A stretch of DNA of 64,000 bases from Warburgia ugandensis (lineage: Eukaryota; Streptophyta; Magnoliopsida; Canellales; Canellaceae), in the NCBI GenBank assembly GCA_035236585.1, contig CP141127.1, forward strand, positions 74,753,495 through 74,817,494, given 5' to 3'. Below the pieces are notes generated by a model. It was not told the DNA's origin. It worked only from the letters and a program-made list of their open reading frames with translations, and ran no database searches. Of the stretch, positions 26,829-40,945 are shown piece after piece (within the stretch, counting starts at the first letter, position 1; every line of letters begins with the position of its first letter). A program made the translations under genes and the position numbers.

Positions 26829-27236
26829 ATATAAAAAAGCATGTGTTTTGCCTAATTCTAACATCTAAAATGCATCTGAAAACTTGTGCTTAGAAAGGGA
26901 AAGTTTGGAAACATTATAAACAAACGTAGTTTCTTAGAAGCTAGAATCTTTGAGAACACATGGTTTTTCATCTATAAGACCTCTAAACATAGAGCAACAA
27001 GATGAACAAGTTGTATTATTTAGAGGTAAACCACATAAAATGTAGAGCATATCTCATCGTGCTGTGAGTTTAGCATTCCTCTTTTAACTTATAAAATTAC
27101 TAAAGTTAGTGTAATGAGATGAACTATCTTGATCATGTAAAGATAGGATCCAAAAAAATGTGCCGTCAATTTAGTAATCTCTATATAAAATATTTGTGTT
27201 GATTATCCAATTAGTGTTAGGGATAAAATCTTATCA
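26829..27236. other. Short intergenic stretch, nothing seen
   Basis: AT-rich DNA between two LTR structures, with no coding frame, repeat or RNA gene visible. Confidence 0.5.
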
Positions 27237-27241
27237 CATGT

Positions 27242-30200
27242 TGTAACATTTCAAAAAGAAAAAGAAAAAGAAATATGCCTAAAACAAGGGCCGCATTTGA
27301 TATGAGCTCCCCACCTCGTTTAAGTGAAACGAGAACAGACCATTAGGTCTATTCCCGAAACGAACACCCACAGAGAAAACCCGACAAAGGGAGAGGGAAA
27401 GAAAGAAGAAGAAGAAGGAGGAGGAGGAGGAGAAAAGAGAGGAAGGGAGATAAGTTTCACGCTGGAGGAGGTCTGTACATTGGCTAGAATAGAGAAAACT
27501 AGATTTTCAAGTTGCTGGATTTTCAGACCATCGCCAAAGATGACAACGGCTTGGATTGACAATCCGAGTAGATCGTTTGGTCCAGCATGGTGAGATGAAC
27601 AAAACCCCTAAGGTGATGGGGGAATCCTAGATGATCTAGACCATTGATCAAAGAGGAATAGTGTGTGCAGTACGATTGGAGGGTTTCACTGCAAAACAAT
27701 GATAAATCTGCAGATCTAGGAGAGGGAAAAACATGTAAATGCATCTAGAAAGTAAGATCTACAAAACCCTATTCTTGATTTTGAGATTTTAGCTAAATTT
27801 GCACCATTTATGCAAGATCTAGGTTTTGTGGAAAATCAAACCATCCATTTTTAAATCAAAGATTAGGGATATGTAATTTAGGGCATGATGTAGCTTGGAT
27901 CACACAAAAATTTCAGATCTAGGCTAAAAACGGATTAGACAATCTCAGTCGTTCGATCAGGTATTATTTGCATAGTAACTTCTAGATGTCTAATCGATGA
28001 TCAGATGTAACGAATGAGTTCAGGAGCATTAAAGTAACTAGAATATGCCATAAATTAAAGATTTGATGGAAATTCATCAAATAAATTTGAACCGTTTGAT
28101 TGAACAGTAGAAGATTAAGGCCTGACAAAGGTTTGATTGGTGATCAGACACTACCATTGCATACCTTGACCTTTATTGGGTTAAGATACTTTGAAATTTT
28201 AAGATCATGGTGCAAATTTTTAGAAAACTGAGAAATTGTATGAAATATAAGGGTTTAATCTGAATAGTATAATTATGTTCAGATGAGTAATCTAATATAT
28301 AAATGGTGAAGGACACTCAGACATGAGGTCTTCAATTGTGTGGTAAATGCTTCTTGAAAAGAGCTTGAAAAATAAATTGTATACACTAATTAGATTTAAG
28401 CATGACTTAGACGCTTATATAATTCTATGTTGATGTGGGGATTTAGATGTTGGATATGCCACACAATTTTAGGCATAGTTTGATAGAATTGAAGATAATT
28501 TTAAAGCTAAACCTAAAGGGGAAGAATTGGCGAAAAATTCTCCAAGGAGGTAGGTAGTTTTAACATCGAGATTTTTTTTAGAAACACAAAAACCATTAAA
28601 GATGCCTCTATCATATTTGAGAATGCTTAATAATTGGGATTGCAACATTTTTGAATTTTGCAACTAGCATGCTTGTGTTTCATGCAACTTATTGGTTTGG
28701 AAGGCCATGTTGTTTTACTATCAAATTTGAAACTTATGCATGAAAATATATCTAAAATTACATGGACTTGATGAATTATGAAATGAGGAATGTGGAATCC
28801 TCAACTCACCTCTGGTGAGGGTTGCTTTTACATGGCTATAATGTATAGTAAAATTTAAATTGCATGTGTTCAATAGTGCATGGATTTCTATCATTTTATT
28901 GGCTATATCGGCTTGTGATAATGCCTAGTATTATTATGTTATGACAGACCTATTAGAGCCGGCGGACAATGTGCTAAGAAGATTGAGGACTGCTCATCCT
29001 CCTTCTTTTGAAGTTGTTTATATATTGGCCTGGCAGTGAAAAAGGGTGCCTAACAGCCCTAGTCGGTCCTGGTGGGCAGTCCCAAGTGGAGCGTCGAGCT
29101 ACAAGATGTTTGCTATGGGGAACTCTTACGGTCTAGGGGGTCTGTCCGTCTAGGTATCGGCATGACAGCCGCGGACCTAACTTGGTTTTGTCCGCAGCAC
29201 GGAGGGTCCATTATTTTCATATTTATGTGGATACAACGCAATAGCACAGGTGCGTGGCACCCTGAGATTTCAGGTCTATAATGAGTACTCATGACCAACA
29301 GCAGATGGCTAGATGTTGAGTGTTTTCTACACTTGTGAGACCTCAAGGAGGTTCTGATGGATGTATTAATATGTGTCTGTTTATTGAGACATGTTGATTA
29401 TATTGAAGCATTTTATGATATAAATGTTTTTCCTCTATTGATTTTGACTATGATTCACTAATCAGTTTGGATGGGTATCTTTACAAGATGATGCATATTG
29501 TGAGTTTTAGTGATCTTTCATCTTTTGTAAAATACCTTACAAAGGTTATTATTGACTCAGATAATTGAATTGGTTGGCATGGTATTGAGTTATAAATCAT
29601 GATTGAGATTTCAGAGTTTATCATATCACTCACTTTTGCATCATATTCTATCAAATTGCACAACATATGATTATATATCTTTTCTTGGATTAAAAATGCA
29701 TAAACTCATGCTTTTGATGATGAAACTACCTACACAAGTACAAGCTTACTGAGGCATTGTAAATTGTTTACAATGTCTAGGGTCTAAAGAATTAGAACAT
29801 AGAAAAGGGAGCAGAAGATGGCGATAAAGATCTAAAGAGAAGAACATGACAGGTATAACAAACATGTAGCAATTATTGTTGATTTCTTAGTGAAACTGAC
29901 ATACATTTGACTTAATGACTTTACTGTATTTATATGTGGGAATGTAAATTGGAACTATGGAGTTATGACTATGACTGGAGTAGTATTGGGGAGTTTGATT
30001 TTAGTCCTAGCCTTTTGGCGTTAGAAAAATGTTTCTTTTTTATTTAAATTTAAATAAACATTTGTGTGGATGGATTTTTGGAAGGAGACGGAGTCTCCAT
30101 TATTTATTTTGAGTATATATTATGTTTATTAGGTTATTGCATTGGATGCGTTAAATGCATAAGGTCCAAAATACAGGGGAGACTCTGCCGAATTTTCTGT

Positions 30201-30395
30201 AAGAATATGATAATCATTCTTCTGAAAATCCTTGGATTGTTTTAATGAAAGAAAAAAAAATGACACTCAGGATTTTTAAGGTCTTCTCTTAAAACCTGAT
30301 TTCAGCTATTTGGTTTCTAAATAATTTTTCAAATTTGTGCCCCACAATTACAAAAGATTTTATGAAAAAGTGTTGTAAAAACCTAAGATGTCATA
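27242..30395 (+). repeat. 5' LTR of the outer gypsy element
   Basis: Starts TGTAACATTTCAAAAAG and ends at AAACCTAAGATGTCATA, directly before the primer site. A purine-rich run (27,367-27,450) lies about 130 bases from the start. Its sequence is repeated at 34,543-34,877 plus 43,613-46,483. Frames in it, such as 27,324-27,593, are not genes. Confidence 0.85.
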
Positions 30396-33300
30396 GTTGG
30401 TGTTAGAGCCTGTTAACTTTGTGATGGTAGGCTAGCCACCTGTGGTCCTTGAGGACACAGGTTCCCTGAGTGGGGATGAGGAGGCCCAGCGATGCCAGAC
30501 ATTAGTGGTTTCCATTGAAAATAGATTGACGTCTGAGGGTACTAATGTTCGGGGATGACTTTGAGAGTTAGTCCCACATCACCTGGGGAGTGGGAGCAAT
30601 ACTAGTCACAAGAGTTCTAAGTAACTCTTTTAGAGCCCAGTCACTCCTTTCACAGCCAGTCATATATGTACAAAAGTCATATATAGTCAATCAAGTGAAA
30701 ATGAATTGTCTAAACATGAGTTATATGAATAACTCGAATGGGTAATATTGATGAATGAAAAAATAGATGCAACCCATAAGGGTTGGCAAGTTCTAAGAAG
30801 ATAATAGATTTTTTATCCTGGTATCAATAAGAGTACTACTCTTACAATATTAGTATAGTTCTTAAATTTAGGAACAATGGTATGAGAGTATAAAATTAGT
30901 ATATTTAAATGGAAACTTTGTAAGTTGATAAATCTATTAGCATGGGCAACCTTTGAGGATCCAAGTTCAATTTTGATGATGTGTATAAACCTTTGAGGAT
31001 TATGATAATTATTGTACAATGATATTTTGATTATAAAAAAAAGATGGCAAGAAATAGTCACAATGAAAGAGAACTTGAGGAGAATAAGAAAATTTCAACG
31101 TTTTTCTATACACGTAGTCGATACATTTGATGGATTTTATGGTATTATGAAGATCAGTAATAGTTTGACTTACTTAGGTAAATAAATTATTGATCAAAAG
31201 GATAGAAATGAGTTATTCCTGACACAAACAAAAATACTAACAACCTTCATCATTGAGGAGCAAATGCCTGTTTAACAATTCTTGAGAATTTTAGTTACGA
31301 TTTGGAGGTGCATAATTCTTAAAGGACATGACAACTATTTTATAAGGATGATTACTAAATGATGAGGAAGAATAGTAGATGAGTGGAAAATTGAAGCATG
31401 AATACAGAAAACTTAGTAAGTTCAAGTTCTAACTTGGACGATGTGTATAAACTTTTGAAAAGGCTTAACAACTATGGTGATGATAATAATATGAGAATAT
31501 AGATGAAGGATCAAAAATGATTATAATTAATGAGAACTCGAGAAAGTTTAGAGAAGTATTGTATTAATCTAAACTTGAAGTTGATTTATTTGACAAACAA
31601 ATTGTAGTATGGTGATAAATCATTAAAAAATAGATGAAATGAGATCCTAATGCTTTTATGGATAAATTTTCTCAGTTGTGAGATGAAAATTAATGAGTTT
31701 TTTTGCATACAAAAATATTGATGGCTAGACATTAGTGAGAAGTGAATGTTTATGAATTATTGTGAGGGCATTAATTATGATTTGATGTGCATATTGCCTG
31801 AAGGACATGGTAACTATTTTATAAGAATAATTATTAGATAGTGATGATAATGTAATTAATCAACAAGGGAGAAGCACAAATGAAGTGTATGAGGGAAGAT
31901 AGAATTTATTATAATTGATTTACATTGAACACTGATAGGGATGATATTCTGGTTTCTAATAATGAAGGTTATTATGCAAGATCAGTTCCATTGGATGTAA
32001 GATTGACAAAGTTACAATTAATTTTGACTTATATGACCATGAAACAATTCGTTAGTTAAAGGAAATGAAAGGATGGAAGTGAAAATACTAAGAATGTAAT
32101 TATGAGGATTCTAATGATGGTTATTTGAGAAGATGCATTCCTCTATTTATGAGACTTTTATCTAGAAGCCTATTGGGAAGGTCAGTAATGATAAGGATCT
32201 TTGCCTGACGAGCAACTAGTGATACAGAAAGAGTGGCTACTTTAAAGTAGAGAGATCACACAATTCAACAGTATTTGGACTAGGTTGCAAGCTGAAGAGG
32301 TGTGTTACTTCAAGGACAAGTACCTAGACAATATGCCCTAGAGTTATTAGATCGCCATAGTAGTGGCAATAGTATCAACAGCCACCATTACAACATCAAT
32401 CATTTAGATGCTTGATTGTGGTAAGTCAATGCATTTCCTTAAGATTGTCTCAGAGGACAACAAGTTAGACAGATTGATATTGGGAGCAAGGCAGGGATGA
32501 CACCACATTAGCAATGATGAGTTTTTGCCATTACTTGGAGGCAAGTACAGGCCTGGAATCTGGCAGTGAGAAAAATATTTTACTAAGTGTTGGTGAGCAA
32601 TGTTAGGATCCTCCTTGATTTAAGATCCAATTATTCTTGCATTTATGTGTTGGCATCCTCATATAATCTATATTTAATATAACAGTCTCTGGTATTAGAT
32701 GTTATGACACTAGTGAAAGAGGTAAGGAAACTTGTAAGTATGTCTAAGGGCTATTAGTGGAGATAATGAGCGAGAGGCTAGAAGTTGATTTCATCATACT
32801 CGATATGATTTATTACAATATTATTCTTAAGATGGATTCTATTATTTGGAGATAGTTGATTTTTATGAGAAGAAGGTTACTTCTAGCGTACCTAGACAGC
32901 TATTAACCTCGCTTGTGTAAGAAGAGACATCTTTGAGATTTGTGTTATTTTTACCTTGAAAGTAGTGTGGTACTGTTTCAAAGGGTTCTAAGTCTTCTTG
33001 TTTGTGTCAAGTGGAGGACCATGAGTGGCCATAGACTGAGCACAAAGAGATGTGCAAGAGTTCACAGTTTTGCCTGAGGAGTTTTCATGATTTTGCCACA
33101 AGAGATTGGTTTTGATGTTGATTTGGCATCAAGTATAGTATTATTTACCTAGAATTCCATTTGGGATAGCACCAACTGAGCTAGTAAAAATTCCAATTAT
33201 ATGAGCTTTTGATAAGAGTTTTAATAGGCATAATGGGTCTTCATAAAGTGCATTAGTCTTCTCCATGAGAAGAGAGCTAGATCTTTATTGATATGCACAG

Positions 33301-34542
33301 ATTGTCGTTTACTTAATAGTACCGCTGTAGAGAACCGATATTCTTAATCATATATTGATGATTTATTTGATCAACTCAGGATGGTGTATGGTGTTTGTGG
33401 AGATTGATTTCAGATGTGGTTATAACTAGCCTGGATCCTAAGTACGACGTCTTTAAGATGATTTTTAGAACATTTATGATTGTTACAAATTATGGATTGT
33501 AACAATTGGTGGAACCAATACACTAACAAAAAGTATAGATGTGACGGGTTAAATCTTCAAATGTTATTTAGAGGATCCATGATGATGTTAATAGATAGTA
33601 TTGTCATATACTTCACAAACAGAGGGGAGCAAAGGAATCATTATGCATTAATGTAGTTATGGTCAGAGGAAGTGAATTTTCTTGACCGAAATACCTTAAA
33701 TGATAGAAAGGAAATTTTGAGACTATAATGGGTTGAGATTAGCCAAATTGGCGATTGAGGTTTATAGTTCATTAGTCTTATGAACTACTAGCACTGAGTA
33801 ATTGAGTTTCACTAGGATATCAGTGATGTGTAATTTTATGTGAGATTATCCTCTTATGGGTAATCAGAATTTGATTTACGTCCTATACTTTTGAGTAGCC
33901 GATGAGGAGGGCCTAAGAGGGCGATCAATGATGGTGGGTGCAAGAGACACTGGCAAGCTTCTAGGTTGCCAGCTTATAGGTGGCAGGCTTCTAGGTGCTC
34001 ACAGTATGATTGTGCTATGGACTGGATTTTTATTTGGCATATGATGCCTATTGGTGAGCATATATGCTTTGATTTTGTTTAGCATAGATTGCCTATTGGT
34101 GAGCAGACATACTCTGGTATTGATTGGCATACATTGTCCATTGATGAGTTAGTGCACTCTAGTATAGATTTGGTGCAGATTTACTAATATATGAGTTGAG
34201 ATGCATTGATTTTTATTAATATGGTTATTTTACCTATCCTAAAGTTATACACAAATAATTAACTCTTGAATGGGAGTTTGAGTTATGTTAAATGCATTAT
34301 ATATGGTTATGATGCATTCTAACCATAATATGAGTTAGTCATTTCGGAAGAATTGAAATTACATTGGTTATGTATATGAGTTACTAATTGAGGGGATGAT
34401 ATGGCAAGGAATTGTTATTGACATTGACTCTAAAATTTTTTGGTATGATCTATGGATCTTGAGATATGATGATGTTTTGGAATTATTTGAAGAATAACAT
34501 GGAAAGAATTTCAAGGATGAAATTCCTATAATGAGAGAAGAA
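30396..34542 (+). mobile_element. Internal region of the outer gypsy element (decayed)
   Basis: Begins with the primer-binding site and ends at a purine-rich stretch before the 3' LTR at 34,543. Blocks at about 33,170-33,420 keep the base-level outline of gypsy reverse transcriptase (the GGGATAGCACCAACTGAGCT and GCACAGATTGTCGTTTACT regions). No long open frame remains; there are many breaks. Confidence 0.65.
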
Positions 34543-34877
34543 TGTAATATTTAAAAAAAGAAAAAGAAAAATGCCTTAAACAAGGGGGCGTATTTGAGAT
34601 GGGCACCCCCACCCCTTTTGAGTAAAACAAGAACAGATGTCCTAAAACAAACACCCATAGAGAAAACCCGACGAAGGGAGAGGGAAAGAAAGAAGAAGGA
34701 GAAGGAGGAGAAGAAGAAGAAGGAGAAGGATGAGAAGAGAAGAGAAGAGAAGGGAAGGGAAGGAGGGGGAGGAGGAGGAGGAGGAGGAGAAAAGAGAGGA
34801 AGGGAGAGAAGTTTCGCACCAGAGGAGGTTTGTATGCCAGTCAGAATAGAGAAAATCGGATTTTCAAGTTGCTGGAT
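34543..34877 (+). repeat. 3' LTR of the outer gypsy element, first 335 bases
   Basis: Matches 27,242-27,530 in order, from TGTAATATTTAAAAAAAG through the purine run to AAGTTGCTGGAT. It stops at the insertion point of the inner element. The last five bases, TGGAT, are the target-site duplication of that insertion and recur at 43,608-43,612. Confidence 0.85.
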
Positions 34878-37543
34878 TGTAATGACCCCAATTTTTGTAA
34901 CATTAAAATCCCATGAAAAGTTCAATTTTGAAGATAAGGGCATTTTGGTCATTTCACTAGTCACCTTGACTGATCCCAGAAACTTGGTCCTAAAAATGAT
35001 ACCATTAGATGCATCTCGGAAAAAGGAATCCAACAAGACCAAAATCACCCAAAACGGAGTTAAAATGAGCAAGTTATGGCCCTTTGAAGTTCAGGGGCAA
35101 AATTATAATTTTCACACAAACGGATTTAACTGCAAAACACAGGAGCCTGTTTTGATATGGGCACCCCTTCATCTTCAACCTCTAGAGGGTTCTAGAACGG
35201 CGGTGATTGGAGGAGAAATCACCGCCATTCTGGAGGTTTCTCCACCGCCATTCAAAGGCGGTGAGAGCCCCCTCTAGAACCCTCTCTTAGCTCTATAAAT
35301 AGAGCTCTTGGGCGCCTCTAATGGAAGCCCAAAACGTTGAAGAAAAACCGTTGAGGAGCAGTGACCAAGAGGAGAAAATGTGGAGAGAAAACCAGCCACG
35401 AAGCAGGTATGCCCAAAAACTCCCCAAACCCATCTCACCCATAGTCCTAGGCTCAGTTTCCCTAGGTTTTTGCATGAAAATCCATGGGGAATAGGCCTCT
35501 AGGGAGTCACTAAGGACCCTGGGACGTCCCCAGGGTCGCACTGGTTCGACAAGGTCAAACCAGGATGACCTGAGGACGACCCGGGTCCCTAACGAGCAAG
35601 ACGATCCAATAGGAACGTCCCACGTTGTCCTGTGTCGACCCCGTTTGAAAAACCAAACGGGCGGGTCTAGGGACGCGCCCGCAAAAGAGAGAAGCGGCGG
35701 GAAAACCCGGCGCATCTGCAGACATGCTCGCTGAGGTGCACGCCACAGACGTGCAGTGCACTAGCATTGCGGGTTCTTTTCGTTCCTTAAGGAAGCCAGG
35801 GTGCACGACGCAGTCGCGCAGCGCCCTAGCATTCCGTTTTTTTTTCGTTCTTAAGACTTTATGTACATACAACACTAAAACGCTTATAACTTGAGATCTA
35901 GAGCTTCGATTGAGGCACCGCAAAAGGCGTTGTGTCCGTATCGACAACGCGGACACATCCAAACTATAAAATCCCTGATCAAGGCTCAATAAAAGGTGGG
36001 CATAACCCTTAGAATAGGATGGTGGCGCGTGGCCACTAGAACTTTGGAAAACTAAGGATACCAAGGCCCAATTAGGACCTTAGGACACCCATAGGCATAG
36101 GGATGGACCCCTAATGCCTAAGTAATAAGACCAATTACTCTAAAACCCATAAAAGATAGGCCAAACTAACCTTGATTCCCCAAACCATGATCAGGAGCGT
36201 CCGAGGACAAAAAGGGTTAGCGCGACCTAGCCAGGTAGGTGCTCTATCACTATTAGATTCTTTTAAAAGAACTATCATTATTTTGAGAACATATGTTTTA
36301 AATATATGACTTGATTTGCATGACTTAATTCAGCATGCATGATAAATGCTTTGTACATAGCCATGTTTTGAAATGATTGCATATACATTATGCACATATA
36401 TGTTTTGCAAACAAGTGCATACATTGCATGATTTAAGTACTTGCAAAGATTGCATGTCCTTGAGAGTTGCCAAAAGACGTTGGAGTGTCGAGGGCCAGGC
36501 AGTTGTGAGGGACCCAAAGAGGACAAGTTTTAAAAAGAGGTTTTGGCTTATTTAATCTTATGTGATTTGGGCAAGTAAGCCCGTGGGTGCTATGCCGAGG
36601 GGTCTGGGTTGGCCACCCGGCCTCTACCACTATTAGGTGGATGGGTACCACGCCCAAAAAGAGGCAAGTCCCTACGTCAACTGCATGTGGTACAGGGGGC
36701 CACCACTGGTGTCACGGCACTGGGTCGACGTGTCATAGGCCCCGTGGAGGCTATGACCGAGTGTCCTCAGGTACCCGGGGACCACACAGCGAGGAGGTCA
36801 TGGGCATAGTGGACCCTATGGTTTGATGATTTATGTGCATTGCATATGGCATGATATGAGGTTGGTCGACCATACCATACTAGAGATCCATGAGTTGGAC
36901 TCTATGAAGCATCTATTGCATATCATGATGTTATCATATATATATATGATACTTTCAATTTTGGATTATGTGATCTTTTAAGTCATTAGTATTTCAATTT
37001 GATAATGGATTCTTATACTGATATTGAACTCGAGTATTCAAACATGCACATGTTTTGGAATGAGCATATGATTTTAAAATATCGCATGCATTATAAAACT
37101 AGTAGTGATAGACTCCTACTGAGTATGGTATATACTCACCCTATCCTTAACAATTTTCAGGATAGTTCCACTCATAAATAGAAGACGTCTCAGGAGATAT
37201 TAGTGCTACGAGCAAGTGAATCAAAAAGAAGAAAGTTATACATGTAAGTAAACTCTCAACCCTTCGGACATGAAGTTGTATTTAATTACAGTTGGGTTTG
37301 TGTCTTTGTATTTGGAAAGACCTGGGGAAAAATATTTATGATTTCTGAAGTTTTTTTCAAAAACTACTTTGGTTGTTGTGAAGGCAAATGACACTCGGGG
37401 TTTTCAAAAAAATGAGTTTAAAACTAAAGGTTTTCCGCTGCATCGCATGGTTTTTATAGAATGGTTTTCAAATAGGGATGCATCCCGCCTTAGGAAATTA
37501 GGTATTGCATTTTAAAATGCGTGAGAAAACCCGGGTCGTCACA
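34878..37543 (+). repeat. 5' LTR of the inner element
   Basis: The GC-rich middle (about 35,400-35,850) keeps many CpG sites. A TATA box (TATAAAT, 35,294-35,300) follows a cluster of inverted repeats (35,180-35,286), so transcription of the element would start near 35,325. Frames such as 34,594-35,277 and 35,293-36,064 lie inside the LTR and recur in the 3' copy; they are not host genes. Confidence 0.85.
35180..35300 (+). promoter_or_regulatory. LTR core promoter with inverted-repeat cluster and TATA box
   Basis: GGCGGTGATT and AATCACCGCC form one hairpin around a short loop (35,199-35,225). CACCGCC and GGCGGTG form a second one (35,243-35,263). CTCTAGAGGGTTCTAGA (35,180-35,196) pairs with TCTAGAACCCTCTC (35,273-35,286). 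The TATA box CTATAAATAG follows at 35,293. The same arrangement recurs at 41,246-41,368 in the 3' LTR. Confidence 0.6.
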
Positions 37544-40500
37544 GTTGGTATCAGAGCCCTGGTTTTATCCTTTCACAGCTAGTCCAGCATGTCCAAGGGT
37601 CATAGACAATAAAGAAAATCAAGGATAAGTAGTATAAATAGGAGTAGTAGAGATGACTACTTCTATTTGAGGATTATAATATTAATGACTCAAGACATTT
37701 CACCATAAACGCATAGGTGAAAAAGGAGATAGTCCTAGCAAATACTTAGATATTGGATTGCTTGAATCCTATCAAAATTGTAGGAAATAAGAATTATTGT
37801 GCAGTGGTACAAAGATGAAATCTCATATAAGGATCATATTGTGATGAGAATGAATGAATGAAGATGATTAATGGACTTGTTAATAGATAGTGTTGGCCTG
37901 CAATAAAGTAATCTTATCAAAGGTGAGAAAAATCAAAAGACCTAGATGGCTATCTTACCATCATAAAGAATATCAGAATATGAGTACACTATCACAAGGA
38001 TGTGATATATGAGATGTAAAGGACAGACTTTGAGAAAATTTTGATGATAATAGGGATAAGCATATAAGATGATACTAAGGGATAACAGTGACTCGAGCTA
38101 AGTCACAAAGGTATGGATCTTGAAGGGCTTAGCTTAATTTTGGATACCTTAATTTGAGTCTTATGAAGAAGTAAAGTGCTATCTCATAATGACAACCTGA
38201 GTATCAGAAGATGTACAGTTGATATTAAGAGGAACATAACACGACTATGATAGGGAAATGAATTCGACTGAGTTATCAAAAGGTTTTGATGATAATATTA
38301 AGGATGATAATAGATTAATCCGAACTTAGCATGATCAAAACGTCAATGTCATTATTAAGACATTGTATGGATTTTATTGAGGCTACAGGCAACTAAGGAT
38401 TTCAATGATCTTAAGACAGTTTAGAATTTCTGAAACATTCAGTTTATCATATCTGTTACATAAAGGAATAGATGAAGTATCAAATATATGCAACAAAGCA
38501 CATGAAGACATTGATCTAGGTAGACAAAAATGAGGATGTTGAAGAAAAGAGAGAAAGAGATAGAGATGTAACTATAAGTATTCGATGAATATTGAATAAT
38601 CAAAAGAAGAAGATCATGACTCTATGAAGATACATACATCTTGAATCCTATAGGAGGAAAGATCAAACAAATGCAAAGGGATAATACTAGGTGAGTTGAT
38701 GATCTTATTGTAAAAGAGTATCAAAGAGAGGAAGCATATAGGGTTTAAGACTTTGAGTAGAGTATCGAATTTCAGGAGAATATGTGACAAGAAATTTTCA
38801 AAAAAGAATGGCGACCAACTAGAAATTTAAAATTCTACAAATGGTTTGATATCAAAAAGATTCTTATCAAGATCCATTAGCTTATGGGGGACACCAATGG
38901 ATATAATCCATAAAAAGGAAAATTTGGTGATAACTCACCTTGCCACTACATGAGTAAATAAAAAGGAATTAGGGCAGGATAGTAACTTGTCCATCTATCT
39001 ATCTTCAGCAAGAAGGGTACCATCAAGGATCAAATGAAGGTCTTGCTATCATCAATTGGAAGACCAAATATCTTAAGACCATCATTGAGTGTTGTTAACT
39101 AAATAGAGGCGTCCGACCCTAATTAATCAGGTATGTTAATATCTATGAGTTAGTAGTTGAAGATATATACTCAGAAGGATGTTATAAGTCTTTAGACTTG
39201 AGTACTTGATATGCTAAGTCATTTGAGGGTATAAGGCCAGTTGATTAGGCCACATCATGAAGTTGATTAGGCCACATCATGAAGAGCTACAAGTACAATA
39301 AATATGGTAACAACTGAGATAGGAGCAAAAATAAGAAGTGATCTAAACCAATGTGAAAGGTTTTTCAAACCTTAGTGGCTACCATGACAAGGTGAAGAAA
39401 TTACTTTGGATCTGAAAAATACTACAGACTTGGATTGAAAGAAAGGTAGATAAGTACCGATCACTCTAGAGGCCCTTGAGCTTATAACGCATCTGGGAAG
39501 AGATCAATAAGTAATCGAATAAAGTCTTTCTATGTCTAAGAAAATGTTTATGCTTATCTGAGTATTGTAAAACTTGTGGAGTTAACAACTTCAGTACAAT
39601 TTGATATAATTGCTATTGAAGGAGAATTATTGCTATTATAAACTAAGTATAAAAAGGCACTTGAAAGACAAAATAAGGAGGCACTTGAAGAATAAATTTT
39701 GAGGAATTGAGAAAATCACTACTTACGAGTATACCTCCTGACAATATAGACTGCATGATTGACAATAAAACCTTGATAAAAGATTGCACGATATATTGAC
39801 ATAGGGGATGGAAGGAGAAAAGGTGAGATGGCTAGCACACTATAAGGTGAGATTTGATGTTACATTGCCTATAGACAAATAGTTAGTTGTTATAAGCATA
39901 TACCAAGTACTAAAAAAATCAATTAAAGGAATTTCTTAAGGACTAACCCGACTGGATTGAGTATAGAACTGTTGGACTGAAAGGTTACGAAGAAAACCAT
40001 CAAGCAAAGAAAGGACAAAGAAGATGATGACAAAGGATTCAATCATGACTTGGTAAGGGCACTCGATTATGAATAAGAGATTTTTGCCCTGCATAAATAG
40101 GAACATTATTGAAAATCCTAATGACAAATTGATAAGAATAGTGAGATAGGCCTCTGGACAAGAACATTTGACCCATGATGATGAATCGACTTGAGTTTGG
40201 ATAAAATCTTCAACAGAGGAAAGCGTTTAACAAATTCAATAATTATGAAACTGGGTATAAAGTTAGGACATTTTACTTTCAGTATATGATAAGGTCCTCA
40301 ATGGAAGATGCTACTAATTGGCTTTTATTTTCGAATGTAACCTTGGTCAAGGAAATCAAGTCACATATGAAAAACGACAGACAGTTGAATTCAAAGTTAA
40401 GTAAGAGTTTGGCTATAAAGCATATGATACTATATCAGTTATTGAAGTATCTTGGAGACAAGGGTAAGAAGCAAAGTTAGACACAATAGAAAGAAGGTAA

Positions 40501-40945
40501 CTTTTTGGACTTGTGGATAATGAAAGAGATCACTAGATGAAAAGGATTATCCTATGATATTCAAAATAGGAGAAATAAGATAATATGATCTTGAAAGAAG
40601 TATATGCATGAGCAAAGAAGCATGATCTTACGAGGAGACTATCTTATACATGATGAGATAAGTATAGGAATCTAAGGAATTCAAGATAGATGAAGTACTG
40701 CTAGAAAACGGTATTGTTAAATTGGCACGTACGAGAGTATGACACTGCATCAGAGTACACAGCGAAAACAGGCCCTTATAGGTGAGGCCTTATAGGAGGA
40801 ACAATGGAAATGATAAATTGAGGATGAACCTAGAATTGATTCCTAAAGGGGAATGCATTCACCAAGAAATCATCTAAGAGACAAATACCTGGAAGATAAT
40901 AAGTTATGGAATTTCGAGGACGAAATTCTTTTAAGGGGGTAATAA
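37544..40945 (+). mobile_element. Interior of the inner element
   Basis: 3.4 kb, starting with the methionine-tRNA-type primer site and ending with a purine-rich stretch after GAATTTCGAGGACGAAATTC-like sequence, which is typical just upstream of the 3' LTR in long-LTR gypsy chromoviruses. No domain of gag or pol can be recognised and open frames are short. It may descend from an autonomous element or be a large non-coding derivative. Confidence 0.6.

Noticed and set aside
34551-36064. Open frames of 140-230 codons at the left LTR (and copies at 40,950-41,874)
   Set aside because: They lie within the LTRs of the inner gypsy element, recur in both copies on both strands, and are not host genes.
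36278-37181. Pairs of near-identical small proteins at 36.3-37.2 kb and 42.3-43.2 kb
   Set aside because: They are the two LTR copies of one element, not a duplicated gene pair.
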